Below, piece by piece: positions 1-12,495 of a stretch of DNA of 64,000 bases. Source of the DNA: Russula earlei (lineage: Eukaryota > Basidiomycota > Agaricomycetes > Russulales > Russulaceae); NCBI GenBank assembly GCA_025769875.1, contig JAGFNK010000219.1, forward strand, positions 1 through 64,000. Direction: 5' to 3'. Below the pieces are notes generated by a model. It saw only the letters and a program-made list of their open reading frames with translations, searched no databases and was not told the DNA's origin. Within the stretch, counting starts at the first letter, position 1; every line of letters starts with the position of its first letter. Position numbers and translations under genes: made by a program.

Positions 1-49
1 TCGTGGACTTAAAGGATCTGGATCCATAGGACGACCCACCATGACCGGG

Positions 50-968
50 TCAAGCGTGAAGTCCTTCTGCAGGCTGTTGCAAGTTCTGATACGTATTCAT
101 GCCATTTCCGATCATGTTCATGTGATCTTGAATCGCCTCTTCTGCCGGCCAAAAGAACCTGCGAGTGTTAAATGTCAACCCAAGTCTGGTCGAGAGGATG
201 GAAAGACAAGCGTGTGCTCACCCTGGCATCATCATATTCTGCCACCAGGTCGGGTTTTGAATCGCTTGCATAGTCGCGAGCAAGTCATCGTTCCCAGGCG
301 TGTCAAACGTGAAGTCCATCAGGTCATCAGGTTGGCCTGCGACACCAAACATGAAATCTGGTGGCTGTTCCAGGACGTAGTTTCCTGGTCCTTCCGTCGA
401 AACTGCATTCGTGACATTGGGCGGAGCCGTCGCCCCGCTATTCTGTGGCACGGACTGATGCAAATCCGGGGCGCCCGCGTTGCTACTGACGCCCGATGAT
501 AGTGACGACGAGGTTGTGTTCTGCGGCGGGGCCGGTTGCTGCTGCTGTCGTTGTTGCTGTTGCTGTGGCGGTTGTGGTTGTGACGGTTGTGGTGGTTGCT
601 GGTACCTTGGCGTACTCGAACCGGTCTGCATCTGCTGTGGTGGTGGTCCCTGTTGAGGCATACGTCCTTGGGGCGTGCCGTCGCGTTTATGTTTCGCCAG
701 TAAGCTTGCCAGGAAGCGCGAGTACAACTTTGGTGTGTGGCGCTCATCAATTGCAATTTGGGGAGACCCGATCGTGGCAATGAGGCGTTCGATCACTTGG
801 TAGACCTCTGTTTCAAGCCCGGGGGTGATAAACCTTGAACATTCTGGGCGTAGAAGCTACATCAGATGTAAGTCAGAAACTCCGACCAAGGCCACGGGGG
901 GCGATAGAAGGCGGGACGGCATACCTTGAGCATGAACGCCGAGGCGAACGCGGCAAATACGAAATAAC
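50..968 (-). CDS. C-terminal part of a fungal-specific transcription factor, 5' part missing or displaced by Gypsy-1
   Basis: Three minus-strand exons join in frame: 968-925, 856-222 and 158-50 (stop 52-50). The first ends in AFASAFMLK. The second starts LLRP and contains IDERHTPKLYSRFLA, a long Pro/Gln-rich linker of the kind used as an activation region, and NPTWWQNMMMPG. The third continues FFWPAEEA. This arrangement (helix ending LLRP, IDERHTPKLYSRFL, QP-rich tail, MQAIQNPxWWQNMMMPG end) is what I know from basidiomycete Zn2Cys6 nuclear transcription factors, so a role in transcriptional activation is inferred. No Zn2Cys6 motif or middle homology region is visible. The reading frame is lost upstream of 968 at a splice acceptor, and the LTR of Gypsy-1 begins only 52 bp further on. 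The gene is therefore either interrupted in an intron or truncated. Family call fairly sure; functionality doubtful. Confidence 0.6.
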
Positions 969-1020
969 CTATCTAAACATTAGGCTTGCTCAGAGAGAAG
1001 TGGCCCAGAGTGTCACGGAC

Positions 1021-1374
1021 TGATACCGCATGCCCACCAGGGCGTAAAGGGAAGAACCGTGTATGGTAAATTTTCGAACCTTCCGGTCACGCGTCGAAGC
1101 CACTTGTCTTTTCCTCCTACGCGTCGACCTAGTCTCTAGCTTTCCATACGATTCTCGTGGACTTCCTGCTCTCGAATGTACCAACAAGCTCTAGGTATTC
1201 TCACAGGTATATAAACCGTACGATGGGCTCATTAAGAGTCCCAAGTCGAATCTCCTGTCTAGTTACCAGACAATCGATTCCTTTCTTCTCATTAACTGCC
1301 TGACTACCAGTTAACTCTACCATCAAACACTCAACGAGTCTAATCAATCATCGTCTGACCCGACGGCGGTGACA
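1021..1374 (+). repeat. 5' LTR of Gypsy-1
   Basis: Direct repeat of 7662-8014, starting TGATACCGC and ending GGTGACA. It holds a TATA-like stretch (GGTATATAAACCGT, near 1206) that should drive element transcription. The bases just inside the LTR (from 1375, TTAGATTCGACTTTG) do not start with the usual TGG of a tRNA primer site. Confidence 0.9.
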
Positions 1375-1378
1375 TTAG

Positions 1379-3312
1379 ATTCGACTTTGTTTCATCACGG
1401 CTTCGTCACGCAGGGATCGAGTTTACCTGCCAGAGCAAAATAGGCTCACTGTACCGTTCAACACGCGAACGTATTGGGTTGGACCCGAAGAGAACAAACA
1501 AACACTAGGCTGTTATATTACTCATCCATCAGGAGGACGAGTATTCGACGATCTCACAGTACCAGTTTACTACGGAGCAGACACTTGGTACGAAATATTC
1601 CAAGACGAAAGCGGCAGGCGCTACCTCGGAGAAGAACGAGAAGATTTGAATCGATATAACCTCGACGCACGAGACAATCTCGACGAAACGAAAGCTGGAG
1701 AAAATACAGACGACAAGCATTCAGAACCAGCTAGCACAGAAACTATTGAAGAGGAAACCAATACCGCACAAGACATATGAAACGCGCCTATCCCCGACGA
1801 CCTCAGACCAGACGCCATCCGATCGAACGACGACGACACCCTCACCCCCACTGTATTCTTCCCCAACAACCTTCCCCTATCAACGCTTCCCCATCAGAGA
1901 ACAGACACCATGGCCACAGTCACGGCCACTACCACAACCACCCAACCAGCAACGGCTAACACAGCCGCGACGTCGACCGTCGCCGCAACATCAACCACAG
2001 CCGGGAAGAGCAAACGCCACCACGCCAAACGATACATATCAGGCTCTTAGAAACGCTCTGCGACGAAGCGGAGGCCATCCTTCAGGATCTGGAGGACCAG
2101 GAGGACCAGGTGGTCCAGGTGGCCCAGGAGGCCCTGGTGGTCCGGGAGGCCCTGGAGGATATGGTCCGAACGCTAACCTACCTCAGATCCCGATACCACA
2201 ACCGGCACCAGGCGATACCAAAACCCTCGGAAGTCTTCCTGTTCCATTCGAAGGCGACCGAACCAAGGCAGACTTGTTTATTCGAGAACTAACTGACTAT
2301 CTCCGAGCCAATCGAACCTGTCACTGGCATGAATTCCCCCATCCGACAAGTCGCGCTGGCCCTTACCCTCATAAAAGGACCAGAAACCGACAACTGGGCT
2401 AGGAGTATAGGAACTTGGATCGATACTCTCGGTCCACAAGACGACATCCCAGCAGTATGGGAACAGTTTCCTACACTGAATTCCAACAACAATTCCAAGA
2501 CACTGGACGAGCACAACGCGCAGCCGGAAGATCTCAGATCTACGACTCAGAAACAACGAAGTTGATCAATATATAGCAGCGTTCGAAACGCTCGCTCCGC
2601 GAAGCTGGCTACCAACTTGGAGAAGATTCTGTAACCCATCTCTTTATGAGAGGACTACCACAGAACGTCCTCGACACCATATTAACTTCGCAGAACATGA
2701 ACTCTTACGATGACATCAAACAACGCGCGGTTGAAATAGTCAAAGGAAAGCAATTGCTGGCCAATCTGTTGGGACAAAACAACACCTTCAGACGCACGCC
2801 TTTCGTCCCGAGAGGAGGATTCCCTTACCGAGGGAACCAACAGTATCAACAACGGAATACCTTCAACCCAGGAGGACGCGGAACCTTCCAATCGTTCCAA
2901 CAAGGATATAATTCGTCAAATGCCCCCAGATCTATGGCTAACCAACAGGTACCCATGGACATTGATAGAACACGAGCACCCCCATTCCGAAACCAGAGAA
3001 ACTTCAGAGGACAAGTCGCGCAACTTGGCAACAACAACAAATCGTCGCCAAAATAACAACAACTGTTTCGAGTGTGGCCAAATAGGCCACTTCGCGCGCG
3101 ACTGCCCACGACGCAAACAGAACATCAACCTCATCGATTGGGACGACACATCTACCATTGTAGAAACACCTCACCCCACTCATACCCGCTCATCTTCGTC
3201 CCCTGAAGATCGAATTGCAGCTGCTAGAGCCACATTGGAGGCACTATCAGACCAAGACAAGGACGCGCTGGCCGCTCAACTTGGAGTCTCACCGGATTTT
3301 CCCTCTCCCTAA
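1379..3312 (+). pseudogene. Gypsy-1 gag (nucleocapsid polyprotein), frameshifted
   Basis: The coding signal runs in several frames. An open N-terminal frame without ATG (1379-1780) contains NTRTYWVGPEEN and VYYGADTWYEIFQDESG. A Pro-rich part at 1746-2402 ends in a (GGPGGPGGP)n run encoded by a GGTCCAGGN repeat near 2088-2160. The capsid-like part spans 2329-3056. A CCHC zinc knuckle, CFECGQIGHFARDC, lies near 3067-3108 in the 2920-3312 frame. Gag packages the RNA in retrotransposon particles. At least three frame changes are needed to connect the pieces, so the gene is broken. Confidence 0.8.
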
Positions 3313-3353
3313 TCCATTCAGCCTGGATTAGGAGCTTTGATAAGAATGTATAT

Positions 3354-6300
3354 ATGTCTAACAGAAAGTCAATGACAGTCAGAGTATATCTCCATTCTTA
3401 TCAAAAGAGGGCTGAGACAATCGCGCTATTGGACTCTGGGGCAACAGAAAACTTCCTAAATCTAAGATACGCCCAGTGGCTCCGCCTTCCAATAAAGAAA
3501 TTGGAACAACCAAGGAAACTATTAAACGTCGACGGAACTCCCAACAAAACAGGAGCACTACAACACTACACGGACCTAGACATCAGGACAGGACAAAGGA
3601 TCGTCAAAATGAGGTTTTTCCTATCAGATCTAGGAGAGAAACAAAATGATTCTAGGATACCCATGGTTTGCGGCCAACCAACCAAAAATTGACTGGGCAA
3701 GAGGATGGATTGACGCATCCCACCTACCAATCATAGCCAAGGCACCCGATGCTACAAAAGCTCAATTCTCACCAAGGAAAGAAAAGAGGACCGAAGAACT
3801 ATACATTGGACGAATTATCCTCCCACCTAACGTCACCAGCCACGCTGACATACCCGAGAAATATCAACGACACAGCCAAGTATTTTCTGAGGAAGCAGCA
3901 CAACGATTCCCAGAACCAAGGATATGGGACCACGCTATCCAACTAAAACCTGGAGCACCTAGTTCTCTACCTGGAAAAATATACCCATTAACGCAAAATG
4001 AACAAGAAGAACTGAAGAAATTCGTCAAGGAACACCTACACAAAGGATACATACGACCATCTAAATCTCCATACGCCGCTCCATTCTTCTTTATCAAAAA
4101 GAAAGATGGAAAATTACGACCTGTACAAGACTATCGAAGATTAAATGAATGGACCGTACGAAATCGATATCCGCTACCCCTAATCCCACAACTCATAAAC
4201 AAGGTCCGTGGGAAGGAGAAATTTACTAAATTCGACATACGATGGGGATACAATAATGTCCGAATCAAAGAAGGAGACCAGTGGAAAGCAGCTTTCCTTA
4301 CGAATGAAGGACTATTCGAACCCACAGTAATGTTCTTTGGGTTGACCAATTCACCAGCCACCTTTCAAACCATGATGAACGCCATATTCGAAGAAGAACT
4401 ACGAGAAGATTGGTTAACCATCTACATGGACGACATCCTAATTGCAACAAAAAAGGATGACCCAAACCACGAAAATCACGTCCATAGGATACTGGATAAG
4501 CTGAAGAAACATGACCTCTACCTCAAACCAGAAAAATGTCATATTCGAACAAGACACCGTGGAGTTTCTAGGAGTAGTGTTAAAAGGAAACACCATTCAA
4601 ATGGACCCAAAGAAAGTGACCAGTGTACAAAATTGGCCAAACCCCAAAACACCCACTGACGTCAGAGCCTTCTTGGGGTTCACGGGATTCTACCGATACT
4701 TCATACCAGGGTACTCCAACATCGCAAGACCATTATTAGATTTAACCAAGAAGGCAACGGTCTGGAATTGGACCCACGAACAACAAAAGGCGTTCGATGA
4801 ACTAAAGCGTTTAACTACAGAAAAACCAGGTACTAACCCAACCAGATTATGACTAAACCATTCTTCCTGGAAACAGACGCCTCAGCATATGGCATAGGAG
4901 CCATACTCTCACAAGAGGGAGAAATCAACCCCACCAAACCCACCAAACCACGACGACATCCCCATCGCTTATTATTCCTCCACTTTCACACCTACAGAAC
5001 GAAACTACTGACATATATGAAAGAGAATTATTGGCAGTACACAAAGCACTATTGCACTGGAGACCACACCTAGCAGGAACCAGTCACCCAATAACCCTGC
5101 TGACGGACCACGCTAACCTAACCTACTGGAAAAACCCCAGAAAAATAAACAGAAGAGTGGCTAGATGGTTCACCGACTTACAAGACTATTGGCTAAAAAT
5201 ACAACACGTCCCTGGGAAGAAACACTCAGCAGCAGACCTCCTGTCCAGGCCACCAGACTGCTAACAAAGGTGACAAAGACAATGAAAACATCACAGTCCT
5301 TCCATCAGAACTATTCATCCGCACTATCCTCATTGGCTCCACCAAGGGACGTGTCCAACAAGCTCAAAAACGTCATCAAAAACTGTGTCGAGAATGGTCC
5401 AGAACATTCGGTATAACGAAAGACAAAGAAGGAGTCTGGGAGATGCAGGGCAAACTCGTCGTACCCCCTGAATTATACCTCAAAAGACAAATTCTACAAG
5501 AGTTTCACGATCACCCAACAGCAGGTCACCCTGGAAGGGACGAAACAGTTCCACAAGATAATTCGATCATATTGGTGGCCATCAATGAACGCATGGATCA
5601 GAAACTACGTGATGGGATGCGATACGTGTCAACAGAACAAAATACTCACACACCGAACAAGAACCCCCATGTATCGAATCCCATCACAACAAGAGAACCT
5701 CCCATTCCAACAAATAGCCATGGACCTGATAACCCAATTACCCAAAAGCAAAGGGTTTGACGCTATCCTGACCATAGTAGACCATGGCGCAACAAGAGCA
5801 GCTATATTTCTACCCTGCCAGACAACCGTAACAGGACCACAAATTGCCCAACTGTACCTTGAACACTGTGTACCCTTGGTTCGGGCTTCCCACCAGGATT
5901 ATATCAGACCGAGACCCACGATTCACATCACACTTCGGCAAAGCCCTCAACACAAGGCTGGGAATACAACAAAACCTGTCAACGGCATTCCACCCTCAAA
6001 CAGATGGAATCTCCGAGAGGAATAACCAATGGATCGAACAATACCTTCGATTGGTCACCCACGACCAAACCGACTGGAGCCAATGGCTACCATTGGCAAC
6101 AGCAGTTCACAACGCACGAGTTAACGCCACTATCAACATGACACCATCAGAAGCACTATTAGGGATACATCCCCATAAACTCACCATCATTAACTATCCC
6201 CACAAACAACGAGTTCGTGGAAACACGTATGAAAATACTGGAAACTAAAAGGAACCAGGCCATAGCTGCCATCAACCAAATGGCACAAAATCAACCCACA

Positions 6301-6788
6301 CCTAAAGCCATGTTCAAAGAAGGACAGAAAGTCTGGCTAGAAGCCAAAAACTTATCACTCCCCTATCTATCTAACAAACTAGCCCCCAAAAGACATGGAC
6401 CATTTACCATCACACAAGAAGTCTCCCCAGTGGCGTTCAAATTGGAACTACCCCCAACATGGAACATACATGATGTGTTCCACGCCTCGCTATTAACACC
6501 ATACACAGAAACCATAGCACGGGGACCTAACTTCCCAACTCCTCATCCCCATATGGTGACGGAACAAGAAGGAGAAGAAATAGAAACCATTTTGAATCAC
6601 CGACGCTGGGGAAAACAACGGCGACTTCAATATCTGGTCAAATGGAAGAATCGCCCACACTTCGACGCAATATGGCTACCAGGAAAAGATGTCCGCCTTT
6701 ACCCCTTCCTCACAAAATATCACCAATCACAACGACCCACTCTACCTATAAAAATCCATCAAAACTTGATACGAACCCCCATCCCATC
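3354..6788 (+). pseudogene. Gypsy-1 pol: protease, RT, RNase H, integrase, chromodomain; frameshifted
   Basis: The domains appear in order. Retropepsin has LLDSGATENFLN (3425-3460). A frame change near 3640 precedes ILGYPWF. The reverse transcriptase has FTKFDIRWGYNNVRIKEG and the catalytic box YMDD (near 4425). A frame change lies near 4540. RNase H has FLETDASAYGIGAIL and TDHANLTYW, with another break between them. Integrase has a zinc-binding N-terminus (HPGRDE... CDTCQQNK) and a DDE core (MDLITQLPKSKGFDAIL; IISDRDPRFTSHF; HPQTDGISERNNQW), again split across frames. The chromodomain is near 6560-6720 (RRLQYLVKWKNRP). The chromodomain puts it among chromoviruses, which are expected to target chromatin. 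It cannot make a full Pol as it stands. Confidence 0.88.
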
Positions 6789-7661
6789 ATGTCCACCTCG
6801 GTTATTGACACTACCCTCGCTATCTTCGACGGACCACTCTCCCCAACTTCCGTCTCCAACCTATTGGAAACCCATCCCGACATATCGTCCGAAACCTTAC
6901 GCACCATCATCATTGGACTCCTCTCCACTCTCAAGAAGCGTGACCTCGACCAACGATCACGCCTCCTTGAACTGGAGGAGCAAGCCCACGAGACAGAACT
7001 CATGGACGAACGAGTCAAATCGCTGGAAAAACAGCTGGACGCCACCCAGGACCTCCTCATGGCCAAAGAACAACGCCTTATTGAAGCCCCTGAGGGCTTC
7101 GTCACTAACCTTGGCCAGGCACCTGACTTCTGGCTCCCTGTCGGAGACGGAAAGTACACCCTCGCACGCTTCGTACGCCGCTCAGACGCTTCCCCCACTA
7201 AAGTCATCGGGATTCCGGGAGCAATCCACTAACGAGACTGAGACCTCCATGGAGGTTTACGCCTCTCCCATCAACGACCGTGATATCACCCTCGAAACCC
7301 TTCCCTTATGGCTTGTTCGTCAGCTACGGGCGTCGTCGGTCACCTTCGATTACCTCTATGAAGCGGCCCAGAAAGAACTCGACTGGGGAGTTGCGGCAGA
7401 CGTATATCGCTACCACCAACTCGACACCCAACTTATGGACTTCCAAGCCAAAAGTGAAGCCCTCGATTGCGACATGCACATCGCTCGAGAAGCCCAAATT
7501 AAATGTCGGTATCGCCTCGAGGCCGCCCAACTCTCCATCCGTCTCGCCCACCTCCAACGCTTCGACAATGACGACCCTTACACGAAGGTCTCCTTCCCGA
7601 AACCAGTACCCAACGGATGGCGACGTCCTGGCCGAGGACGTCCAGTCTTGGAGGAGGGTGA
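6789..7661 (+). pseudogene. Gypsy-1 post-pol ORF (ORF3), coiled-coil protein of unknown function, one frameshift
   Basis: After the chromodomain a separate ATG (6789) opens a frame to 7232, starting MSTSVIDTTLAIFDGPLSP. It contains a Glu/Lys/Leu-rich coiled-coil-like stretch (LLELEEQAHETELMDERV) and PDFWLPVGDGKYTLARFVR. After a frame shift near 7215 a second stretch (TLETLPLWLVRQLRASSVTF, then ADVYRYHQLDTQLMDFQAK) runs through the polypurine tract into the 3' LTR. Gypsy pol normally ends at the integrase/chromodomain, so this is an extra gene. Gypsy-2 carries a post-pol ORF at the same place, but with zinc knuckles, which are not visible here. I do not recognise its function. Confidence 0.6.
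7650..7661 (+). promoter_or_regulatory. Polypurine tract of Gypsy-1
   Basis: GGAGGAGGGTGA lies directly against the 3' LTR. Purine runs here prime plus-strand DNA synthesis in LTR elements. Confidence 0.7.
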
Positions 7662-8014
7662 TGATACCGCGTGCCCACCAGGGTGTAAAGGGAAAGAACC
7701 GTGTATGGTAAATTTTCGAATCCTTCCGGTCACGCGTCGAAGCCACTTGTCTTTTCCTCCTACACGTCGACCAGTCTCTAGCTTTCCATACGATTCTCGT
7801 GGATTCTTACTCTCGAATGTACCAACAAGCTCTAGGTATTCTCGCAGGTATATAAACCGTACGATGGACTCATTAAGAGCCCAAGTCGAATCTCCTGTCT
7901 AGTTACCAGACAATCGATTCCTTTCTTCTCATTAACTGCCTGACTACCAGTTAACTCTACCATCAAACACTCAACGAGTCTAATCAATCATCGTCTGACC
8001 CGACGGCGGTGACA
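7662..8014 (+). repeat. 3' LTR of Gypsy-1
   Basis: About 353 bp, starting TGATACCGC and ending GGTGACA. It matches the 5' LTR closely with scattered substitutions and small indels (for example the stretch after GATTCTCGTGGA). Confidence 0.9.
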
Positions 8015-8057
8015 ACGACTATGAGTACTATGACTAGGGATCGAGAGAGGGGAAGAG

Positions 8058-8156
8058 ACTCACCAACCGGTGCCCTTATTTTAGACGTTTGGTTGGATGT
8101 GTGCGACTGTGAGCTCAGCTGGGGAGTAAACCGACCTCTCCGTGCCCCTTTTTATA
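8058..8156 (-). promoter_or_regulatory. Promoter-like stretch reading toward Gypsy-1
   Basis: Read on the minus strand, a TATA-like TATAAAAAGG (8156-8147) is followed by about 85 nt of C/A-rich leader-like sequence and a strong splice donor GTGAGT (8063-8058). The donor phase would match the acceptor before the transcription-factor exon at 968. The sequence looks more like a promoter and 5' UTR than like coding for that factor, so it may belong to a different, lost gene. Inference only. Confidence 0.3.
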
Positions 8157-10299
8157 TCGGACAATGGTAGGTGCTCGGGTAGCTAGCGTACTAGAGGCGT
8201 GTTCTCACCCCATTAATGCTGGTTCCATTGGAGTCAAGGCTGAGTAACTACTGATTTTCCATCATAAAAATCATGATAGTAAGATGTAATGTAAAGTACT
8301 GCAGCTCACTTGAAATTATATCATGATATTGTGTTTACATACGTCAAGAATAAGACGGTTCAAGACAAATGTCCTGTCTCCGCATCAATTATAACATGTT
8401 CAAGATAAAAATAACATGCTTTTCACTTCCACGATTCCGAAATAAGATCAGGAACAGAGAGATGTGATGAGAGTGATTGGGAGTCCTCAGGTCCAAGATC
8501 CAGGTCCAAGAATGATCCAGCCGGACCGACTCCAACAAACTACGTAGTAATGTGACTGCACGAGGAACAGAATGAATGCGTCCATATGGGTGGTATCGGG
8601 ATCTTGGGGGGTGTCGTGGATCGGTGGATGTCAGAGACCGACAATCCCACAAACCGCGGACCTGGCATATGCATCTAATCCCCAACTGCATTGATATTCA
8701 ACGGCGTCTATATAAATCTTGTCTCGGTGTGAACATATTATGGCGGGTCTGCGGCATGTGATCCAACCTTGAGCGCTGAGCGCTGAGTGTCAGCCTGAGA
8801 CAATGGCAGCGTTCCTTTCTATCGATTGAACTTTCAGGGAGTTGGTTGATTTCTTCCTGTCGTGCCTGTGAGTCGGGCAGAGCACAGAGCCTTTGTTTGT
8901 TCTTCACATCTGTGGTCATCAGTTCGAAACTACTTCTCCACTTTTGACTCTGTTCTGTCGTCATGTTTTCTCTGACGCTAACTGCTGATTTCCTCTATCA
9001 TATTGAATTCCTCGCGTCATCTGTCTCTCATTCGTCTAACCTTTTCCGAGGCATGTGCTGCAGGAGACAAGCTACTCGGTTTTGTTTGGAGAAACGAACT
9101 TTTGGGCGAAGAGACGAGTTGCGACGTATAGTGATGCGGGATTTGAGAGGAACCGCAACGGGTTGACCGGACCGCGAGGTCCTTTTTTTTGGGGTCCTTT
9201 GTTTTTCTTCTTTTGTTTGTGAACAAACAAATAGGATCAAAATGAATATGCCTAACTGGACATTTCGGTTCCTCTCTCTCTCGACGTTGCGCCGCGTTTG
9301 GCATTGTCAAAATGCAAGCGCAGAGGAGCGTATGTTTATCTTCCCAGACCACTATAACCCTTCGCCGTCTAATCTCGGCCGACTGCCGAACTTTCCTGTG
9401 GAATGAATGGTGTGCGGTGGTTGGGAAGCGACAATGACTTGATATATAATCCAATTCCCAAATGCCGACCCGATACGAACTCTTTTCACTGTTCGCCATG
9501 ACCGGCATGACGCTAATGTCATATCCAAGTATGGAGCATGCGTCATAATCTCGGTGTCTTCAACGCACGTGTACTTCCTGGATGTGTCAAGTCTGCCACT
9601 CGACATTGGGTATATCGTCTGTTGGATCCGTGAGTCTCGACAGCGTCAAGCGTCAACAAACACGTAGCCGAACTGATATCAAGCTCTAAAGACGGCTGCT
9701 GCGAGTATCGGTGCCCTTGTCAGACGAACAGTCACCGCCATACACCTCTGACTGTAAGATGCCGGACAGGGTCTTGAATCCCCACGCAGCTCTAGGGTCT
9801 ACTAATCTCACATTGATCGTCAGGCTTGCGGACTAGCGGACAGCACTAGCTAATGCAAGCTGCTATCCCTTATCTATCTTTGTGCTACTGCCTGACTTGG
9901 AGGGTAAACTTGAGTGCTGTGGCCACATTCACGAATTCTTCTGCATGCTGATCTGAAGCTCCATCTCTTAGGCACCATCTCTTTCCGAATCCTGACGGCG
10001 TCAAAGAACAAAGGAATATGTTTATGTTCTAGGCGGCTCTCCTAGCGAATATCGTTATATCCCTCGCAGGGACTATTACAGACTCCTCTAGGACATCATC
10101 ATTTCTAATGGCATTTCACATCGTGTCTTTTCCTTGCTTTTAATAGCCGATTTGGCATGTTTTGGGTCATAGTACCAGTTCTGAGGTCCTCACAATGCCT
10201 ATTTAATGTTACTCCCCCAATCTATAACAGGTCCCCGTTCACAGCGGGGCGAACGACAACGGCCTTATCCACCATCGCTCTCTCTCCCTTCGTTAGGAT
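8157..10299. other. Intergenic, no gene recognised
   Basis: Only short open frames without known motifs occur here, on either strand. The longest (9508-9017, minus) has no family signature and poor codon consistency. The last 150 bp probably hold the promoter of the P450 gene that begins at 10300. Confidence 0.5.
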
Positions 10300-12495
10300 A
10301 TGCATGGATTCACGCCGATCACGGTATTGGACATCCTGGCGGGTGCAGCCTTCGTAGCCCTCATTGCATCTTTCAAGCGTCGACGCCAGTGGAGTCGTCT
10401 CCCCTTACCTCCAGGACCTCGAGGGTTACCAATAATTGGCCATTTCCTGACCTTTCCTAAGAACTTTGTTTGGTTGACGTTCACGGAATGGGGTCAAAAG
10501 CATGGTATGATATGCATGTTTTTAATATTACGTGAGACCCGATGCTGGGAGGTCACAGGAGATATCGTTTCTGTACAAATTTTAGGGCAAGTCATCGTCG
10601 TTCTTAACTCGCCAAAAGTAGCCAAGGATTTGCTCGAGAAGCGCGCCAATATCTATTCAGATCGTCATCTCATGCCATTCTATCAGATGTACGTGTCTTC
10701 CTCCATTTTCCGGAGGCTCAAAAGGACCTATCATACAACTAGGATGGGATGGGAGTGGTTTCATCCGACTACGCCGTATGGAGACTATTGGCGTGAGGGA
10801 CGGAAGCTCCTAGACCGTAGTCTCCGGGCAGGTGCCGTCGTGCAGTACCGACCGATGCAGCTCGCGAAAACGCACGATCTCCTTTACCAACTCCTCATGG
10901 ATCCCGAGTCCTTTCAATATCAGATTGAATTGTGGGTAATCATCAGCCCTTTCGACTTTGTTGACGTATTCGGACAAACACTAGGTACCAAGCAAAGCTA
11001 TTGATGTCCCTGGTATATGGGTATGATGTGAAAAGTTACAACGACCGTCTGCTTGTCGTGGCCCGGAAGATGGCCGAGCTTGGAAGCGCGGTTTTACCTG
11101 GAACAGTCCTCGTCAACGAGATACCAATCTGTGAGGCTTTCGTGGTTGGACCTGCCTTGAGCGACCGACTGAATGTCCTTCATTGTAGTGAAACACATCC
11201 CCGCATGGATCCCGTGGCTGAGTTATCAGCCCGCAGCGCAGGCAGGATTCGATGCAGGACAGGACGTGCTCCGATACCCGATGGAATTTGTCAAGGACGG
11301 ATTCGTGCGTTGGCCCTTTGATTTGGAATGGAAACACATTGAGCTGAGCTGACACCGCCTCATCTTTGAATAGAAGAACGGGACCGCCCGCCCGTCTCTG
11401 GCGCTCGAAAATCTGCAGGACATCGAAAGGATGCGGGGTCCACAGAGAGAGAATGCAGAGGAAGTATTAAAGGGAGTACTGGGGTCGATGTACACCGGTA
11501 AGTGGGCTCCACAGTAATGGTGATTATGGGCTCTTTTTGACATCGCCCTGCGCCACACGCGAAGCTGGCTCTGATTCGGTGCGAGAATAACAATAACACA
11601 CGCATATCACCAAATCTCATTCTTGCCCACAGACAGCACTGACGATAATTGCATTCTTCCGCATCCTCGTTTTGTACCCCGAAGTCCAAACCCGCGCCCA
11701 GAAGGAACTTGATGCGGTCACTGGTGGCCTGCGCCTCCCAGACTATAACGATCGCCCTCGGTTGCCTTATATCGATGCATTGTGCAAAGAGGTTATGAGG
11801 TGGAGTATGGCGACGCCCGTTGGTTGGTGATGCCTCTCTTGTGGGTGATTGCAGAAAGAGTTAAGCGAATGTCTTCAGGAGTTCCCCACGCGACAATCCA
11901 AGACGACATATACGAGGGCTATTTGATCCCGAAGGGTAATATCTGCTTGTTCAACTTTGAAAGATTATACTAATGCTCAACTCACGTAGGTGCCATTGTG
12001 ATTGCAAACGCATGGTATGCGAAGTCGAATTGTTTGCGCGCTGGTCTCTCAGACCATCGTTGTTATCAGGGGCATGCTTCACGATCCCACCGCCTACCCG
12101 GAACCCTTCGCGTTCAAGCCAGAGCGCTTCCTCGATGCCGACGGGACCTTCCGGGACGACCCGCTTTTGACCTCGGCCTTCGGTTTCGGTCGGCGGCTCT
12201 GTCCCGCTCGCCACTTTGTCGATTCGAGCTTATTCCTCTCTGTTTCCTGCGTTCTCTCCGTGTTTCGTGTCGGCCCGCCCAAAGACGAGCTCGGCAACGA
12301 GATACATGTTGAGATTCAAGACAGTGGGACCAATTCAAGGTATGGACGGCCGTATATACTTAAGACCAGGTGAAGAGAGAGAGCTTTCTGACTGTGAAAC
12401 CTTTTTACAGCCGTCCAGTAGGCTTTAGATGCACAATCGTAGCCCGTGATGATCGCGCGAAGGAGCTCATTATTGCAGCCAACATGGCTGGGTGA
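10300..12495 (+). CDS. Cytochrome P450 A, E-class group I (CYP64-like), multi-exon
   Basis: Heme-thiolate monooxygenase, expected in the ER membrane with NADPH-P450 reductase as partner; substrate unknown. The N-terminal anchor (LDILAGAAFVALIASF) precedes the Pro-rich hinge LPLPPGPRGLPIIGHF. Later exons encode GWEWFHPTTPYGDYWREGRK, the I-helix AGSDST, the ExxR helix CKEVMRW, and the heme loop FGFGRRLCPAR. About ten short introns (50-70 nt, GT-AG) must be removed; the last joins near 12359 to an exon ending at TGA 12493-12495. The ATG at 10300 gives the anchor in frame. Two deviations: the I-helix has Ser where the usual AGxDT has Thr, and the residue after Cys-Pro in the heme loop is Ala, not Gly. 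Both are tolerated in some P450s. It is clearly diverged from the three P450s at 53-64 kb. Confidence 0.85.

Larger units (their letters stand above)
1021..8014 (+). mobile_element. Gypsy-1: Ty3/Gypsy chromovirus-type LTR retrotransposon, decayed
   Basis: Two LTRs of about 354 bp (TGATACCGC...GGTGACA) bound gag, protease, reverse transcriptase, RNase H, integrase with chromodomain, and an extra ORF, in Ty3/Gypsy order on the plus strand. At least five frame breaks interrupt the coding region, so it is not autonomous now. The LTR ends are confirmed by a solo LTR of the same family at 55640-56373, which has a clean 5-bp target duplication. Gypsy-1 itself has no clean duplication: CGGAC is on the left and ACGAC on the right. 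That fits recombination between two copies, or decay. It lies beside the truncated transcription factor gene. Confidence 0.9.

Noticed and set aside
9017..9508. 163-codon minus-strand frame
   Set aside because: No domain, no homologous partner in the window, and no supporting splice or promoter context.
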